Shown here: positions 47,071 to 56,523 of the stretch, piece by piece
How the letters are laid out: every line of letters starts with the position of its first letter
Position numbering within the stretch: the stretch's first letter is position 1
Assembly: GCA_963777725.1 (NCBI GenBank)
Contig: CAVZRR010000026.1
Location: 44,028-108,027 of the forward strand
Reading direction: 5' to 3'
Origin: RPQJ01 sp963777725
Lineage (GTDB): Bacteria; Pseudomonadota; Gammaproteobacteria; Steroidobacterales; Steroidobacteraceae
Length of the DNA stretch: 64,000 bases
Made by a program: the position numbers and the translations under genes
Notes under the pieces: generated by a model
What the model was told of the DNA's origin: nothing
Seen by the model: only the letters and a program-made list of their open reading frames with translations
Databases searched by the model: none

Positions 47071-47712
47071 ATGCGCTTCCTGTCCGCCCTCATGCCGCGC
47101 GAAGCGCGCTTCTTCGCTCTGTTCAACCGCCACGCCGAGTTCGTCGCCGCGGGCGGCCGCGCCACGGCCGAACTGGTCCGGGATTACTCCGACGAGGACC
47201 GTCGCGCCGCACTGATCCAGCACATCGGCGAGATCGAGCGGAGCGCGGACAAGATCACCTACGAGACGGTGTCGTTGCTGCACTCGACCTTCATCACGCC
47301 GTTCGACCGCAACGACATCCACCGGCTGATCTCCGGCATGGACGACATCCTCGACCTGATCCAGGACGCGGCGGAGTCCATGCACCTGTTCGACATCCGC
47401 ACGCTGCCACCCGAGGCGCCCGGCATGGCGCGGCTGCTCGAAGCCTGCTGCGTGCGCGTGCAGTCCGCGGTCGGGCTGCTCTCCTCGATGGACAACGCGC
47501 CGAAGGCGCTCGCACTGGCGCAGGAAATCGACGCACTGGAGAGCGAAGCCGACGCGTTGATGCGCGCGGGCATTTCGAAGCTCTTCCGCGAGGAGCAGGA
47601 CGTCCGCCAGCTGATCAAGCACAAGAACGTCTACGAATACCTCGAGAACGCAATCGACAAGTGCCAGGACGTCGCCAACATCATCGAGGCCGTGGTGGTC
47701 GAGAACGTCTGA
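47071..47712 (+). CDS. DUF47/PhoU-like protein, partner of Pit transporter
   Basis: A 213-residue helical protein of the DUF47 (YkaA) family, which resembles PhoU. Features are FFALFNRHAEFV, HIGEIERSADKITYE and the metal-binding-like LHSTFITPFDRNDIHRLIS segment, plus VYEYLENAIDKCQDVANI near the C-terminus. It is 2 bp upstream of the pit gene and the pair is a recurrent unit; these proteins are thought to regulate Pit-type phosphate transport. Divergent from uvrA by 110 bp. Confidence 0.92.
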   Translation: MRFLSALMPREARFFALFNRHAEFVAAGGRATAELVRDYSDEDRRAALIQHIGEIERSADKITYETVSLLHSTFITPFDRNDIHRLISGMDDILDLIQDAAESMHLFDIRTLPPEAPGMARLLEACCVRVQSAVGLLSSMDNAPKALALAQEIDALESEADALMRAGISKLFREEQDVRQLIKHKNVYEYLENAIDKCQDVANIIEAVVVENV

Positions 47713-47714
47713 GC

Positions 47715-48716
<1,002 letters not shown>

Positions 48717-48727
48717 GACCGCTTGCC

Positions 48728-50773
48728 ATGAACACTCCCTATCCGCACCTGCTCGCCCCGCTCGACCTCGGCTTCACGACGCTGCGCAACCGGGTGCTGA
48801 TGGGCTCGATGCACACCGGTCTCGAGGATGATCCAAAGCATTTCCACCGCCTCACGGCTTACTTCGCCGAGCGCGCGCGCGGCGGCGTCGGGCTGATCGT
48901 CACCGGCGGGTTTGCGCCCAACATCGAAGGCTGGGCGGCGCCGTTTTCCGGCCGGCTCACGACGCGCGCGGCCGCGGCGAAGCACCGGCCGATCACGGCC
49001 GCCGTCCATGCCGAAGGCGGCAAGATCGCGCTGCAGATCCTGCACACGGGACGTTACGGCTACCACCCGCTGGCCGTGGCGCCATCCCGCCTCAAGTCGC
49101 CGATCTCGCCGTTCACGCCGCGCGCGCTCTCGGCCCGCGGCGTCGAGCGGCAGATCCGCGGTTTCGTGCGCTGCGCGCGTCTCGCCCGCGAGGCGGGTTA
49201 CGACGGCGTCGAGGTGATGGGGTCCGAAGGGTACTTCATCAACCAGTTCCTGGTGCGCCACACGAACCGGCGCAACGACGAGTGGGGCGGCGCCTACGAG
49301 AACCGCATGCGGCTGCCGGTCGAGATCGTCGAGCGCACGCGCGAGGCGGTCGGCCGTGACTTCATCATCGTCTACCGCCTGTCGATGCTGGACCTGATCC
49401 CGGACGGCAGCAGCTGGGACGAAGTCGTGCAGCTCGCGAAGGCGATCGAGCGCGCGGGAGCGACGATCATCAATACCGGCATCGGCTGGCACGAGGCGCG
49501 CATCCCGACGATCGCCACTTCGGTGCCACGCGCGGCGTTCGCCTGGGTGACGAAGAAGCTCAAGGGCGAGGTGGCGATCCCGCTCTGCACGACCAATCGC
49601 ATCAACGCCCCGGACGTCGCCGAGCAGGTGCTCGCGGACGGCAGCGCGGACATGGTGTCGATGGCCCGCCCGCTGCTGGCCGATGCCGAGTTCGTCAACA
49701 AGGCGGCGGCGGGCCGGGCGGACGAGATCAACACCTGCATCGCCTGCAACCAGGCCTGCCTCGACCACGTGTTCCAGCGCAAGATCGCCTCCTGCCTCGT
49801 CAACCCTCGCGCGGCGTTCGAGACCGAGATCGTCCTTGGGCCCGCGACGCGACACAAGCGCATCGCCGTCGTGGGTGCGGGCCCGGCGGGACTCGCGTGC
49901 GCCACGCTGCTCGCGGAGCGAGGTCACTCCGTCGACCTGTTCGAGGCCGCCGGCGAGATCGGCGGCCAGTTCAATATGGCCAAGCGCATACCGGGCAAGG
50001 AAGAGTTCCACGAGACGCTGCGCTATTTCGGGCGGCGCATCGAGACGACGGGTGTGCGCCTGTCGCTGGGCCGGCGCGTCACGGCGGATGAACTCGTGGC
50101 CGGACGCTACGACGATGTCGTGCTCGCCACTGGCGTCACGCCGCGCGATCCACGGATCGAAGGCGAGGCCGAGTTTCGCGTCACGGGGAAGGTGCTCTCC
50201 TACGTCGAGCTGCTGCTGCACGGCAAGCCCGCGGGGCCGCGGGTCGCGGTGGTTGGCGCGGGCGGCATCGGTTTCGACGTCAGCGAATACCTGGTGAGCG
50301 AGGGTCATTCGACCACGCTCGATACGGAGGCCTGGCTGCGCGAGTGGGGCGTGGCAGATCCGGCCACGGCGCGCGGCGGCCTCGCCCAGCCGCAGATCAC
50401 CGCTCCCAGCCGTCAGGTCTACCTGCTGCAGCGGAAGCCCGCGCCGCTCGGCAAGGGCCTCGGCAAGACGACCGGCTGGATCCACCGCGCGGCGCTCAAG
50501 ATGAAGCGCGTCGAGATGATCGGCGGCGTCAATTACGAGCGCATCGATGCGCGCGGCCTGCACATCAGCTTCGGTGAAGCGCGCGAGAAGCCGACGCTGC
50601 TCGAAGTGGACACGATCGTGCTCTGCCCGGGCCAGGAACCGTGCCGCGAGCTCGCGGACCCGTTGCGAGCCAACGGCCAGAGTGTGCACCTGATCGGCGG
50701 CGCCGACGTCGCGGCCGAACTGGACGCGAAGCGCGCGATCGAGCAAGGGACGCGTCTCGCGGCCAGTCTCTAG
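48728..50773 (+). CDS. fadH: NADPH-dependent 2,4-dienoyl-CoA reductase
   Basis: A 681-residue flavoenzyme for beta-oxidation of unsaturated fatty acids. The N-terminal old-yellow-enzyme barrel (LDLGFTTLRNRVLMGSMHTG, SEGYFINQFLVRHTNRRND) is followed by the 4Fe-4S site CIACNQACLDHVFQRKIASC and two nucleotide-binding folds (VVGAGPAGLACATLLAERG and VVGAGGIGFDVSEYL). Length and order match E. coli FadH. Start ATG 48728 (MNTPYPHLL). It follows pit closely and may share its transcript, although the functions differ. Palindrome C starts 35 bp after the stop. Confidence 0.95.
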   Translation: MNTPYPHLLAPLDLGFTTLRNRVLMGSMHTGLEDDPKHFHRLTAYFAERARGGVGLIVTGGFAPNIEGWAAPFSGRLTTRAAAAKHRPITAAVHAEGGKIALQILHTGRYGYHPLAVAPSRLKSPISPFTPRALSARGVERQIRGFVRCARLAREAGYDGVEVMGSEGYFINQFLVRHTNRRNDEWGGAYENRMRLPVEIVERTREAVGRDFIIVYRLSMLDLIPDGSSWDEVVQLAKAIERAGATIINTGIGWHEARIPTIATSVPRAAFAWVTKKLKGEVAIPLCTTNRINAPDVAEQVLADGSADMVSMARPLLADAEFVNKAAAGRADEINTCIACNQACLDHVFQRKIASCLVNPRAAFETEIVLGPATRHKRIAVVGAGPAGLACATLLAERGHSVDLFEAAGEIGGQFNMAKRIPGKEEFHETLRYFGRRIETTGVRLSLGRRVTADELVAGRYDDVVLATGVTPRDPRIEGEAEFRVTGKVLSYVELLLHGKPAGPRVAVVGAGGIGFDVSEYLVSEGHSTTLDTEAWLREWGVADPATARGGLAQPQITAPSRQVYLLQRKPAPLGKGLGKTTGWIHRAALKMKRVEMIGGVNYERIDARGLHISFGEAREKPTLLEVDTIVLCPGQEPCRELADPLRANGQSVHLIGGADVAAELDAKRAIEQGTRLAASL

Positions 50774-50808
50774 CCGAGCTGATTTTCGCGCCTGCGGCGA
50801 TGGTGGTT

Positions 50809-50930
50809 GGCCGAGTTGCGGGATCCGGACGCACTGGCAGGGACGCCGTGAACCCATCCATGGGGGCTCCGCGCGCGACGTCCTGTCGCGCGACGGCCCT
50901 GCCAATGCGTCCGGATCCCGCAACTCGGCC
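50809..50930 (+). repeat. Palindromic repeat copy C (constant core, locus-specific arms)
   Basis: Inverted arms of 34 bp (50809-50842 with 50897-50930, one mismatch) around a 54-base core that matches copy B with one difference. The core hairpin (50873-50891) has stem GCGCGAC/GTCGCGC and loop GTCCT. The arm sequence matches neither copy A nor copy B. It lies between the 3' ends of fadH and the CBS gene. Confidence 0.85.
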
Positions 50931-50987
50931 GACACATTGCGGTGGGCTCGAAAAGCAGCTCGCTAGAGGCTGGCTGCGTTCGCGTAC

Positions 50988-51755
50988 CTACTCAAGCGGA
51001 AACGGCACGCGTGCCGTTCCGGTCGCGTGCTCTTCGGCGCGCTTCGCAGCGTGAATGGCCTTGAGCAGCAACGCGTGATTCTGCTCGTCCTGCCCGGTGC
51101 GCAGGAATCGATCGGCGAGTTCGAACACCTTCTCGAGATAGCCGCGACGCTGCTCGAGGTACAGCATCGTCTTGCCGAGATGGCGCGGATCGCGCGCCTC
51201 CACGTGCAGGATCAACGCGGTGCTCAGCGCCGTTGCGAACTCCTCGGCGGTCGGTTTGCGGTGGTAGGCGGGCTCGTCGCGGGATTCATCCGTCGGCGGC
51301 GGCTGGCTGCTGCGCGGTGCTGGCACCGTGCCCCGCCGCGGCGGACCGCGCAGCAGGCTGCGCATGATGTCGGTGGTCGTGACGATGCCGAGGACCCGAT
51401 CGTCCCCGTCGACGATCGGTGCCGCGTGCACACCGGATGCGATCAACTGCTCGGCCGCGTCACCGAGGCTCGCATTGGCCCGCAGGCTGACGACGGGAGT
51501 CCGCATCAGCTGCTCGATGTTCAGCCGCTCGTCGAGGAAACTCGCGCGATCCGTCGTGGACTTCGGCAGGAAGCATTCGAGCTTCATCACGTCGGCCGAG
51601 CTCAGCATGCCGGCGAGCCGACCGTCGCGGACGACCGGCAGGTGATGGATCGGGTACTGGAAGAAGCAGTCGAGCACCTCGCTGACCGGGCGATCGGCCT
51701 CGATCACCACCACTGCCTCGGTCATGATCCGCGAAATGGGCTCGTCGGGTCGCAT
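50988..51755 (-). CDS. CBS-domain protein
   Basis: A 255-residue protein with two CBS repeats at the N-terminus (MTEAVVVIEADRPVSEVLDC, HHLPVVRDGRLAGMLSSADV and APIVDGDDRVLGIVTTTDI) and a separate helical C-terminal domain (TALILHVEARDPRHLGKTML, then LLLKAIHAAKRAEEHA). CBS pairs bind adenine nucleotides and sense energy state. The function of the C-terminal domain is unknown. ATG 51755. Confidence 0.88.
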   Translation of the reverse strand: MRPDEPISRIMTEAVVVIEADRPVSEVLDCFFQYPIHHLPVVRDGRLAGMLSSADVMKLECFLPKSTTDRASFLDERLNIEQLMRTPVVSLRANASLGDAAEQLIASGVHAAPIVDGDDRVLGIVTTTDIMRSLLRGPPRRGTVPAPRSSQPPPTDESRDEPAYHRKPTAEEFATALSTALILHVEARDPRHLGKTMLYLEQRRGYLEKVFELADRFLRTGQDEQNHALLLKAIHAAKRAEEHATGTARVPFPLE

Positions 51756-51908
51756 TCACTGCCTCCGGGACGAGGATAGCCCGGGGACCTCGCCACGCAA
51801 TGTGACCGGGTTCAGATTGCCGCAGCGCCGTCGCTGCGTCGCGCTCAGCCTGTCCGAGCCGCAGGGAATTCGATCCGGGTGGTTGCGTCCTGGGCGGTTC
51901 TGTATCAG

Positions 51909-51927
51909 AATAAGAATCATTCGCATT
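51909..51927 (+). promoter_or_regulatory. Candidate Fur box
   Basis: A 19-bp imperfect palindrome AATAAGAATCATTCGCATT (7 of 9 positions pair around the central C), close to proteobacterial ferric-uptake-regulator sites. It lies 24 bp before the downstream start codon, in an AT-rich patch of a GC-rich genome, a position expected for iron repression. Binding is predicted only. Confidence 0.6.
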
Positions 51928-51950
51928 AATAGTTGCTAACCGGCATCACC

Positions 51951-52436
51951 ATGACCTTCGATGCAGGCCCTCCCGAATCCAGTTCGCCGCCGCTCCGGCT
52001 TGATTGCCATGCGCAAGTCAGCGTCTGTGACCTGACCGGCGCCGAGCGCTTCCTGGTCTGGGCCGTCCGCTGGGCCGCCTCGCTGCACGACGACGAGGGC
52101 TTCGCCACGATGTGCCTGCGCGACTCGTTCGAGCGCGCCGGCCTCGGCAGCCTGCTGCCGGTGTTCCGCCGTTACGTGACCCTCGTGCACGGCGCGCCGT
52201 CGCCCTGCCCGCCCAGCGCACGACTCGGTTGCTGGCGCATCAATTCGGTCGAGGCGCACACGCTGCACGCGCTCGCCTGCCTGCAGGCGGACCGCTTCGG
52301 CGATGCCTGGCACACGTTGTCGAACCTCTGCGCGCGCTCCGAGGCGGCTCGCGCGATGCTTGCGCTCGGCGAGATCGCCGACCTGCTGGCGGCGCAGGGA
52401 GCCCGCATCCGCTCGTGGAACGTCACCCCGGCCTGA
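51951..52436 (+). CDS. Hypothetical protein, probably iron-regulated
   Basis: A 161-residue soluble protein beginning MTFDAGPPESSSPPLRLDC. It contains several Cys and aromatic residues and helical segments (LVWAVRWAASLHDDEGFATM, SLLPVFRRYVTLVHG, VEAHTLHALACLQADRFGDA). No family recognised. The candidate Fur site directly upstream suggests expression under iron limitation. No clear ribosome site. Its 3' end faces the His-rich protein gene. Confidence 0.75.
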   Translation: MTFDAGPPESSSPPLRLDCHAQVSVCDLTGAERFLVWAVRWAASLHDDEGFATMCLRDSFERAGLGSLLPVFRRYVTLVHGAPSPCPPSARLGCWRINSVEAHTLHALACLQADRFGDAWHTLSNLCARSEAARAMLALGEIADLLAAQGARIRSWNVTPA

Positions 52437-52467
52437 TTTCGGGGATACGGTCCCATCGACCCGCCCC

Positions 52468-52968
52468 TCAGTGATTCGCCGGCGACTCGGCCGACCACGC
52501 CGGATCGTCGAAAAACTCCCCATACGCGCGCAAGGCCCCATGCACGAGCGCCGCACCTTCGTGGCGCGTGCGTGCCGGATCCTGGCCGCGCATCAGGCCG
52601 ACGCCCTGCGACAGGTCGGCAATCAGGTAATGCAGGTTGGCATCGGCTTCCGGTGGCAGGCGGCAGTTGGCAACGATCGAGTTCACCTGCGACTCGATCC
52701 GGCCGGCCAGCGCTGCGTATTGCGCGTCGGTCTGCTGGCCGGCGTGAATGGCCGGGTGATCCGCGTCGAACGCGGCGCGGATGTCCGCCATGCCGTCACG
52801 CAGCGACGCATCCGTCACCCATTTGCGACCGGCATCGAGCTTGATGCTGGCTACGGCAGCCGCGCCCGATTCATGCTCATGTTCATGCTGCTGCTGGGCG
52901 ATTGCAGGCAATGCACCCAGGGCCCAGAACAGAACAACTGCCATCAAGCCGGCGTGCGACCGATTCAT
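52468..52968 (-). CDS. Exported His-rich protein (DnrO-like)
   Basis: A 166-residue protein with signal peptide (AVVLFWALGALPAIAQ) followed by a His/Glu cluster (QQQHEHEHESG) that could bind metals, then KLDAGRKWVTDASLRDGMAD and a helical C-terminus. It resembles proteins annotated DnrO in xanthomonads; the name implies no known function. Its ATG overlaps the upstream CBS stop (ATGA), so it is last in the kinase operon. Confidence 0.7.
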   Translation of the reverse strand: MNRSHAGLMAVVLFWALGALPAIAQQQHEHEHESGAAAVASIKLDAGRKWVTDASLRDGMADIRAAFDADHPAIHAGQQTDAQYAALAGRIESQVNSIVANCRLPPEADANLHYLIADLSQGVGLMRGQDPARTRHEGAALVHGALRAYGEFFDDPAWSAESPANH

Positions 52969-53510
52969 GGTGCCGACCTCCGCTTTGTTCCCTCGATCCG
53001 CAGCAGGCGCCTCACCTTCGCGCCGGACAGCAGGCCCCGCAGGCGCTGCCCTCCGTCCTCACCGGCCTCCATGACCGGGATGTGCGTGAGCCGCGTCTCT
53101 TCGAACAAGCGGGATACGGCGGCCACGGTGACGCGCTCGATGTCCTTGATGTCGGCGACTCGCCACTCGGCGATGCCTTGCATGATGTCCCGCACCAGCA
53201 CCTCCCGTCGCGGACTCGCCATCGACTGCATGTGGCGCATCGGCTTCTCGCTCATGATGTCGTAGGCCGTGATCAGTCCGACCACGACCCGCCGCGATTC
53301 GTCGATCGCGAACGCGCAGCGAACGCCATTGTGCTTCATGTGCTCGAGCGCTGCGTCCATTGTCGCGGTCTCGGCGACCGTCACCGAGGCGCGCTCCCGG
53401 AAGTCCGTCATCACCGAAAGAGCCGGATCGTGCGGATCCGCATACCAGGGATCCGATCCCGGAATCCGCAGGTCCTGGCTCGTGACCGCGCGAAGCGAAA
53501 GTGCGGGCAT
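52965..53510 (-). CDS. CBS-domain protein in LytTR operon
   Basis: A 181-residue protein with a pair of CBS domains (ETATMDAALEHMKHNGVRC, RRVVVGLITAYDIMS and SRLFEETRLTHIPVMEAG). The first 40 residues are an extension (MPALSLRAVTSQDLRI). CBS pairs usually bind adenine nucleotides. It starts 17 bp after the LytTR regulator stop and overlaps the His-rich gene, so it sits in the operon. Start ATG 53510. Confidence 0.85.
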   Translation of the reverse strand: MPALSLRAVTSQDLRIPGSDPWYADPHDPALSVMTDFRERASVTVAETATMDAALEHMKHNGVRCAFAIDESRRVVVGLITAYDIMSEKPMRHMQSMASPRREVLVRDIMQGIAEWRVADIKDIERVTVAAVSRLFEETRLTHIPVMEAGEDGGQRLRGLLSGAKVRRLLRIEGTKRRSAP

Positions 53511-53527
53511 GGCAACCTCCAATAACG

Positions 53528-54361
53528 TCAGGCGGTGGCCGGCGCCGACCCCGAGCGATCCAGCAGAAGTTCGACCTTGTCGCGGAAGGAGCGGCTCAGC
53601 TTCACTTCCTGACCGGATTGCAGCTTGAGGAAGCACTCGCCGTTCAGGTGCGGGCGCAGCGAGCGCACGCGTGCAAGGTTGACGATCGTCGAACGGTGCA
53701 CGCGCTGGAACACCTGCGGGTCGAGCATCTCCTCGAGTTCCCGCATCGTAGCGCGCAGCACGTGGGTCTGCCCGGCCGCATGCAGGCACATGTAGTCGCC
53801 GGCCGCGTCGATCCAGTCGATCGTCGCGACGTCGAGACGCAGCGTCTCGCGGCCCACGCGGATCGGCAACATCGTCGCGTACCGCCGTGCCGGCTGGCCG
53901 GACGGCGACGCGAGGGACTCCGGCTCGATCTGGCCCTGGCCGTTCAGGTCGCCGAGCATCGCCATCAACTGCTCGCGCTGCGCGAGCGCCTGGCGCTGCT
54001 GCCACTGCGCCCGCACCCGCTCGAGCGCGCGTGCTAGCCGCGAATCGTCCACCGGCTTCAACAGGTAGTCGAGCGCGTGCGCCTCGAACGCGTCGATCGC
54101 AAAGCGGTCGAATGCGGTGACGAACACGATCATCGGCAGGCTCTCCTGCGGCACCTGCGCCAGCACGTCGAAGCCCGAGAGGCCCGGCATCTGGATGTCG
54201 AGGAACATCAGATCCGGATGCAACTCGGCGATCGCGGCGAGGGCCTCGCGGCCGTTCGCGCACTGGCGCACGATCTCGATGTCGGGCGCGTCCTGCAGGC
54301 GCAGCTCCAGCCCGCGGCGCGCGAGCGGTTCGTCGTCGACGATGATGGCGCGGATGGTCAT
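53528..54361 (-). CDS. LytTR-family response regulator
   Basis: A 277-residue response regulator. Receiver domain: acidic pair in IIVDDEPLARRG, phosphoacceptor Asp in LMFLDIQMPG, Lys in LLKPVDD. The C-terminal LytTR domain shows YMCLHAAGQTHVLRATMREL and FQRVHRSTIVNLARVRSL. The linker (about residues 125-165) is Gln-rich. ATG 54361 overlaps the kinase stop by four bases, so the two are translationally coupled. Resembles AlgR-type regulators. Confidence 0.93.
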   Translation of the reverse strand: MTIRAIIVDDEPLARRGLELRLQDAPDIEIVRQCANGREALAAIAELHPDLMFLDIQMPGLSGFDVLAQVPQESLPMIVFVTAFDRFAIDAFEAHALDYLLKPVDDSRLARALERVRAQWQQRQALAQREQLMAMLGDLNGQGQIEPESLASPSGQPARRYATMLPIRVGRETLRLDVATIDWIDAAGDYMCLHAAGQTHVLRATMRELEEMLDPQVFQRVHRSTIVNLARVRSLRPHLNGECFLKLQSGQEVKLSRSFRDKVELLLDRSGSAPATA

Positions 54362-55425
54362 GGTTGCACGGCCCTCTCGAAGGGTAGCGTGATTTCGATG
54401 CGCAGTCCCGGGCGCGAGAACCGCACGGCGAGCGTCTGGTGCTCGCCGTACAGCGCGGCCAGCCTTTCCCGCGTGTTGCGGAAGCCGACGCCGCGGCCCG
54501 TGCCGAGTTCGACGCCCACGGGAAGGCCGGGCCCGTCGTCCGCCACGACGAGCTTCAGGTGACCCGACTCGAGCCGCGCGATGATCCGCAGCCGTCCGCC
54601 TTCCTCGCGCGGCGCGACCGCGTACTTGAGCGCGTTCTCGACCAGCGGCTGCAGGATCAGCGAAGGCACCAGGCCCGGGTAGGCCGCTTCGTCCACCTCG
54701 AACTCGAGGCGCAGCCGATCGCCGAAGCGCAGTTGCTCGATGCCGAGGTAAAGATTGAGCGCGTCGAGCTCCTGGCGCAGCGTCACCTTTTTCATCGGGT
54801 CCTGGTCGAGCGTGTAGCGCAGGAAATCCGACAACCGCCCGATCGCCTGGTTGGCCACCTTGCCCTGCCCGTCCAGGATCAACGTCGAGATCGCGTTCAG
54901 CGTGTTGAACATGAAATGCGGGTTCAGCTGGTAACGCAGCATCTTGACCTGCGCTTCCTGCGCCAGTGCCGAGGCCTGCAGCGCCTCCTCGCGCTGCTTC
55001 TGCAGCGTCTCGTAGTACTTGATGCCGAAGTAGAGCCCGGACCAGCAGACCAGCAGGTAGGTGGAACTCAGCGCACCGCTGAAGACGCTGTACCACGGCT
55101 CCTTGGCCATCCAGTCTTCGACGAAGCGCGCATAGGACGTGTTGATCACGACGCGCCAGGCGAGCGCGGTGGTCCACGCGGCGAACAGGACGAACGGAAT
55201 GAGGACGAACGGCCGCTTGCTCCACAGCCAGCGGTAGACGTAGCGCAGCGGCGCCGAGAGCAGGAACCCGCTGCCCGCGGCCACGAGGATCACCTTGATG
55301 TACTCGGGCGGCTTCTCGTAGAGCAGCGCGCCCATGTACTGCGTGATCAGGTAGGCGCTCCAGCCGAGCGTGTGGAGGCCCCAGAATAGCTGGTTCCGGT
55401 TGCGGCGCAGGTCGTCGAGAGTCAC
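54358..55425 (-). CDS. LytS-type sensor histidine kinase
   Basis: A 355-residue membrane kinase with four to five helices (residues 10-150) and a coiled linker, followed by LNPHFMFNTLNAISTLILDG (phospho-accepting His) and HATPase N-box ENALKYAVAP, with VVADDGPGLPVG and GRGVGFRNTRERL. This family pairs with LytTR regulators, here the downstream gene with a 4-bp overlap. Signal unknown. Start ATG 55425. Confidence 0.93.
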   Translation of the reverse strand: MTLDDLRRNRNQLFWGLHTLGWSAYLITQYMGALLYEKPPEYIKVILVAAGSGFLLSAPLRYVYRWLWSKRPFVLIPFVLFAAWTTALAWRVVINTSYARFVEDWMAKEPWYSVFSGALSSTYLLVCWSGLYFGIKYYETLQKQREEALQASALAQEAQVKMLRYQLNPHFMFNTLNAISTLILDGQGKVANQAIGRLSDFLRYTLDQDPMKKVTLRQELDALNLYLGIEQLRFGDRLRLEFEVDEAAYPGLVPSLILQPLVENALKYAVAPREEGGRLRIIARLESGHLKLVVADDGPGLPVGVELGTGRGVGFRNTRERLAALYGEHQTLAVRFSRPGLRIEITLPFERAVQP

Positions 55426-55434
55426 CCGCGGAGC

Positions 55435-55881
55435 TTACCGGCCCGGGGACTCGCCTGGAAACGCTTGGGCGTACCCCGGCCACGCTTCGGCGCAGCGATC
55501 GACCTTCAGGCTGGGCGATTCGGTCACGTACTGGCGGCACCCGCGCTCAAACGCTGCGCCGGCACCAGTGCACAGGGCCGGATCGGCGACCTCGTTTTCG
55601 AGTGCCCAGGCGTAACCCGCGTCGAACGGGGCCAGTCCCTCCACTGCGTAGGCGCTGCACCCGGCGAGGAATTCGGGGTCGATTGCCGCGCAGGCGGTCG
55701 GCGTCGTGATGCCATGACGCTCGGCCCAGGCGAAACCAGCCTTGTGAAGCGCACAGTCCGCGTCGCAGGCGTACCCGAAGAACGTGCGCGCCTGATAAGA
55801 CTCGCAGCTTCGATCGGGTTCCGCCGGTACCGCTGCGGGACCCAGCACGGCGATCAAGCAAGCCAACGGCAGGACGCGCAT
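55435..55881 (-). CDS. Secreted Cys-rich protein with internal repeat
   Basis: A 148-residue exported protein. After a signal peptide (LACLIAVLGPAAVPAE) come eight or so cysteines and two related repeats of about 35 residues: HKAGFAWAERHGITTPTAC with EFLAGCSAYAV, and FDAGYAWALENEVADPALC with AFERGCRQYV. Paired cysteines suggest disulfide-bonded, helical hairpins. No domain recognised. The gene is upstream of the kinase, 9 bp from its start, and may share the promoter. Confidence 0.75.
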   Translation of the reverse strand: MRVLPLACLIAVLGPAAVPAEPDRSCESYQARTFFGYACDADCALHKAGFAWAERHGITTPTACAAIDPEFLAGCSAYAVEGLAPFDAGYAWALENEVADPALCTGAGAAFERGCRQYVTESPSLKVDRCAEAWPGYAQAFPGESPGR

Positions 55882-55971
55882 CGCGCCACCGTAGCGGCCC
55901 GCCGGATCGACGGCCTCACGGATTCGTCGCCGGAACGTTGCGATTCACGACGAATCCCGCACCATGCGACG

Positions 55972-56523
55972 ATGCATCGCTACGCGGTCCCTGTCCTGAT
56001 TCTGCTGCTGGCGTGGTCCTTCGGTTCACAAGCGCAGGAGACACCCGTCCTCGACGGGGTCGTGGTCGGCGTCACGGACGGCGACACCGTCGACGTGCGT
56101 CTCGACTCGGGCATGGTCCGGATCCGCCTGCACGCCATCGACGCGCCTGAGCGCGGCCAAGCCCACGGCCAGGCCGCCAAGGAAGCACTGTCGGGACTCG
56201 TGTTCGGCCAGGCCGTGCAGGTCGAGCCCTTCGAGCAGGATCGCTACGACCGGCTCGTGGCGCGCGTCTGGCTCGGTGAACTCGACGTGAACGCCGAGAT
56301 GATCAAGCGTGGCTATGCGTGGGTGTATCGCAGGTACGCCGACGACCCGGCCTACTGCGCATACGAGAAGGCAGCCCGTGACCAGCGGCGCGGCCTTTGG
56401 TCCCCGGCGCAGCCATCGGTCACCGCACCGTGGGAATGGCGGCGCCGCAAGACGCTCGAGGGTCGATTCACCGACTACTCGCGAGAAACCGTGGCCGAGT
56501 GCGTGGCCACCCTCGGTCGTTGA
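55972..56523 (+). CDS. Exported thermonuclease-family nuclease
   Basis: A 183-residue SNase-like protein with signal peptide (LILLLAWSFGSQAQ). Motifs TDGDTVDVRLDSGMVRIRLH, IDAPERGQAHGQAAKEALSG, YDRLVARVWLGELDVNAEMI and the C-terminal WVYRRYADD match the family, with the catalytic Arg and calcium-binding Asp regions in place. Calcium-dependent DNA/RNA hydrolysis in the periplasm or outside is likely. ATG 55972; the 3' end overlaps the MFS gene by 49 bp tail to tail. Confidence 0.88.
   Translation: MHRYAVPVLILLLAWSFGSQAQETPVLDGVVVGVTDGDTVDVRLDSGMVRIRLHAIDAPERGQAHGQAAKEALSGLVFGQAVQVEPFEQDRYDRLVARVWLGELDVNAEMIKRGYAWVYRRYADDPAYCAYEKAARDQRRGLWSPAQPSVTAPWEWRRRKTLEGRFTDYSRETVAECVATLGR

Noticed and set aside
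56475..56523. Tail-to-tail overlap of nuclease and MFS genes as a regulatory antisense
   Set aside because: Short convergent overlaps (also at 25226-25263) are common in compact genomes and show no other signal.
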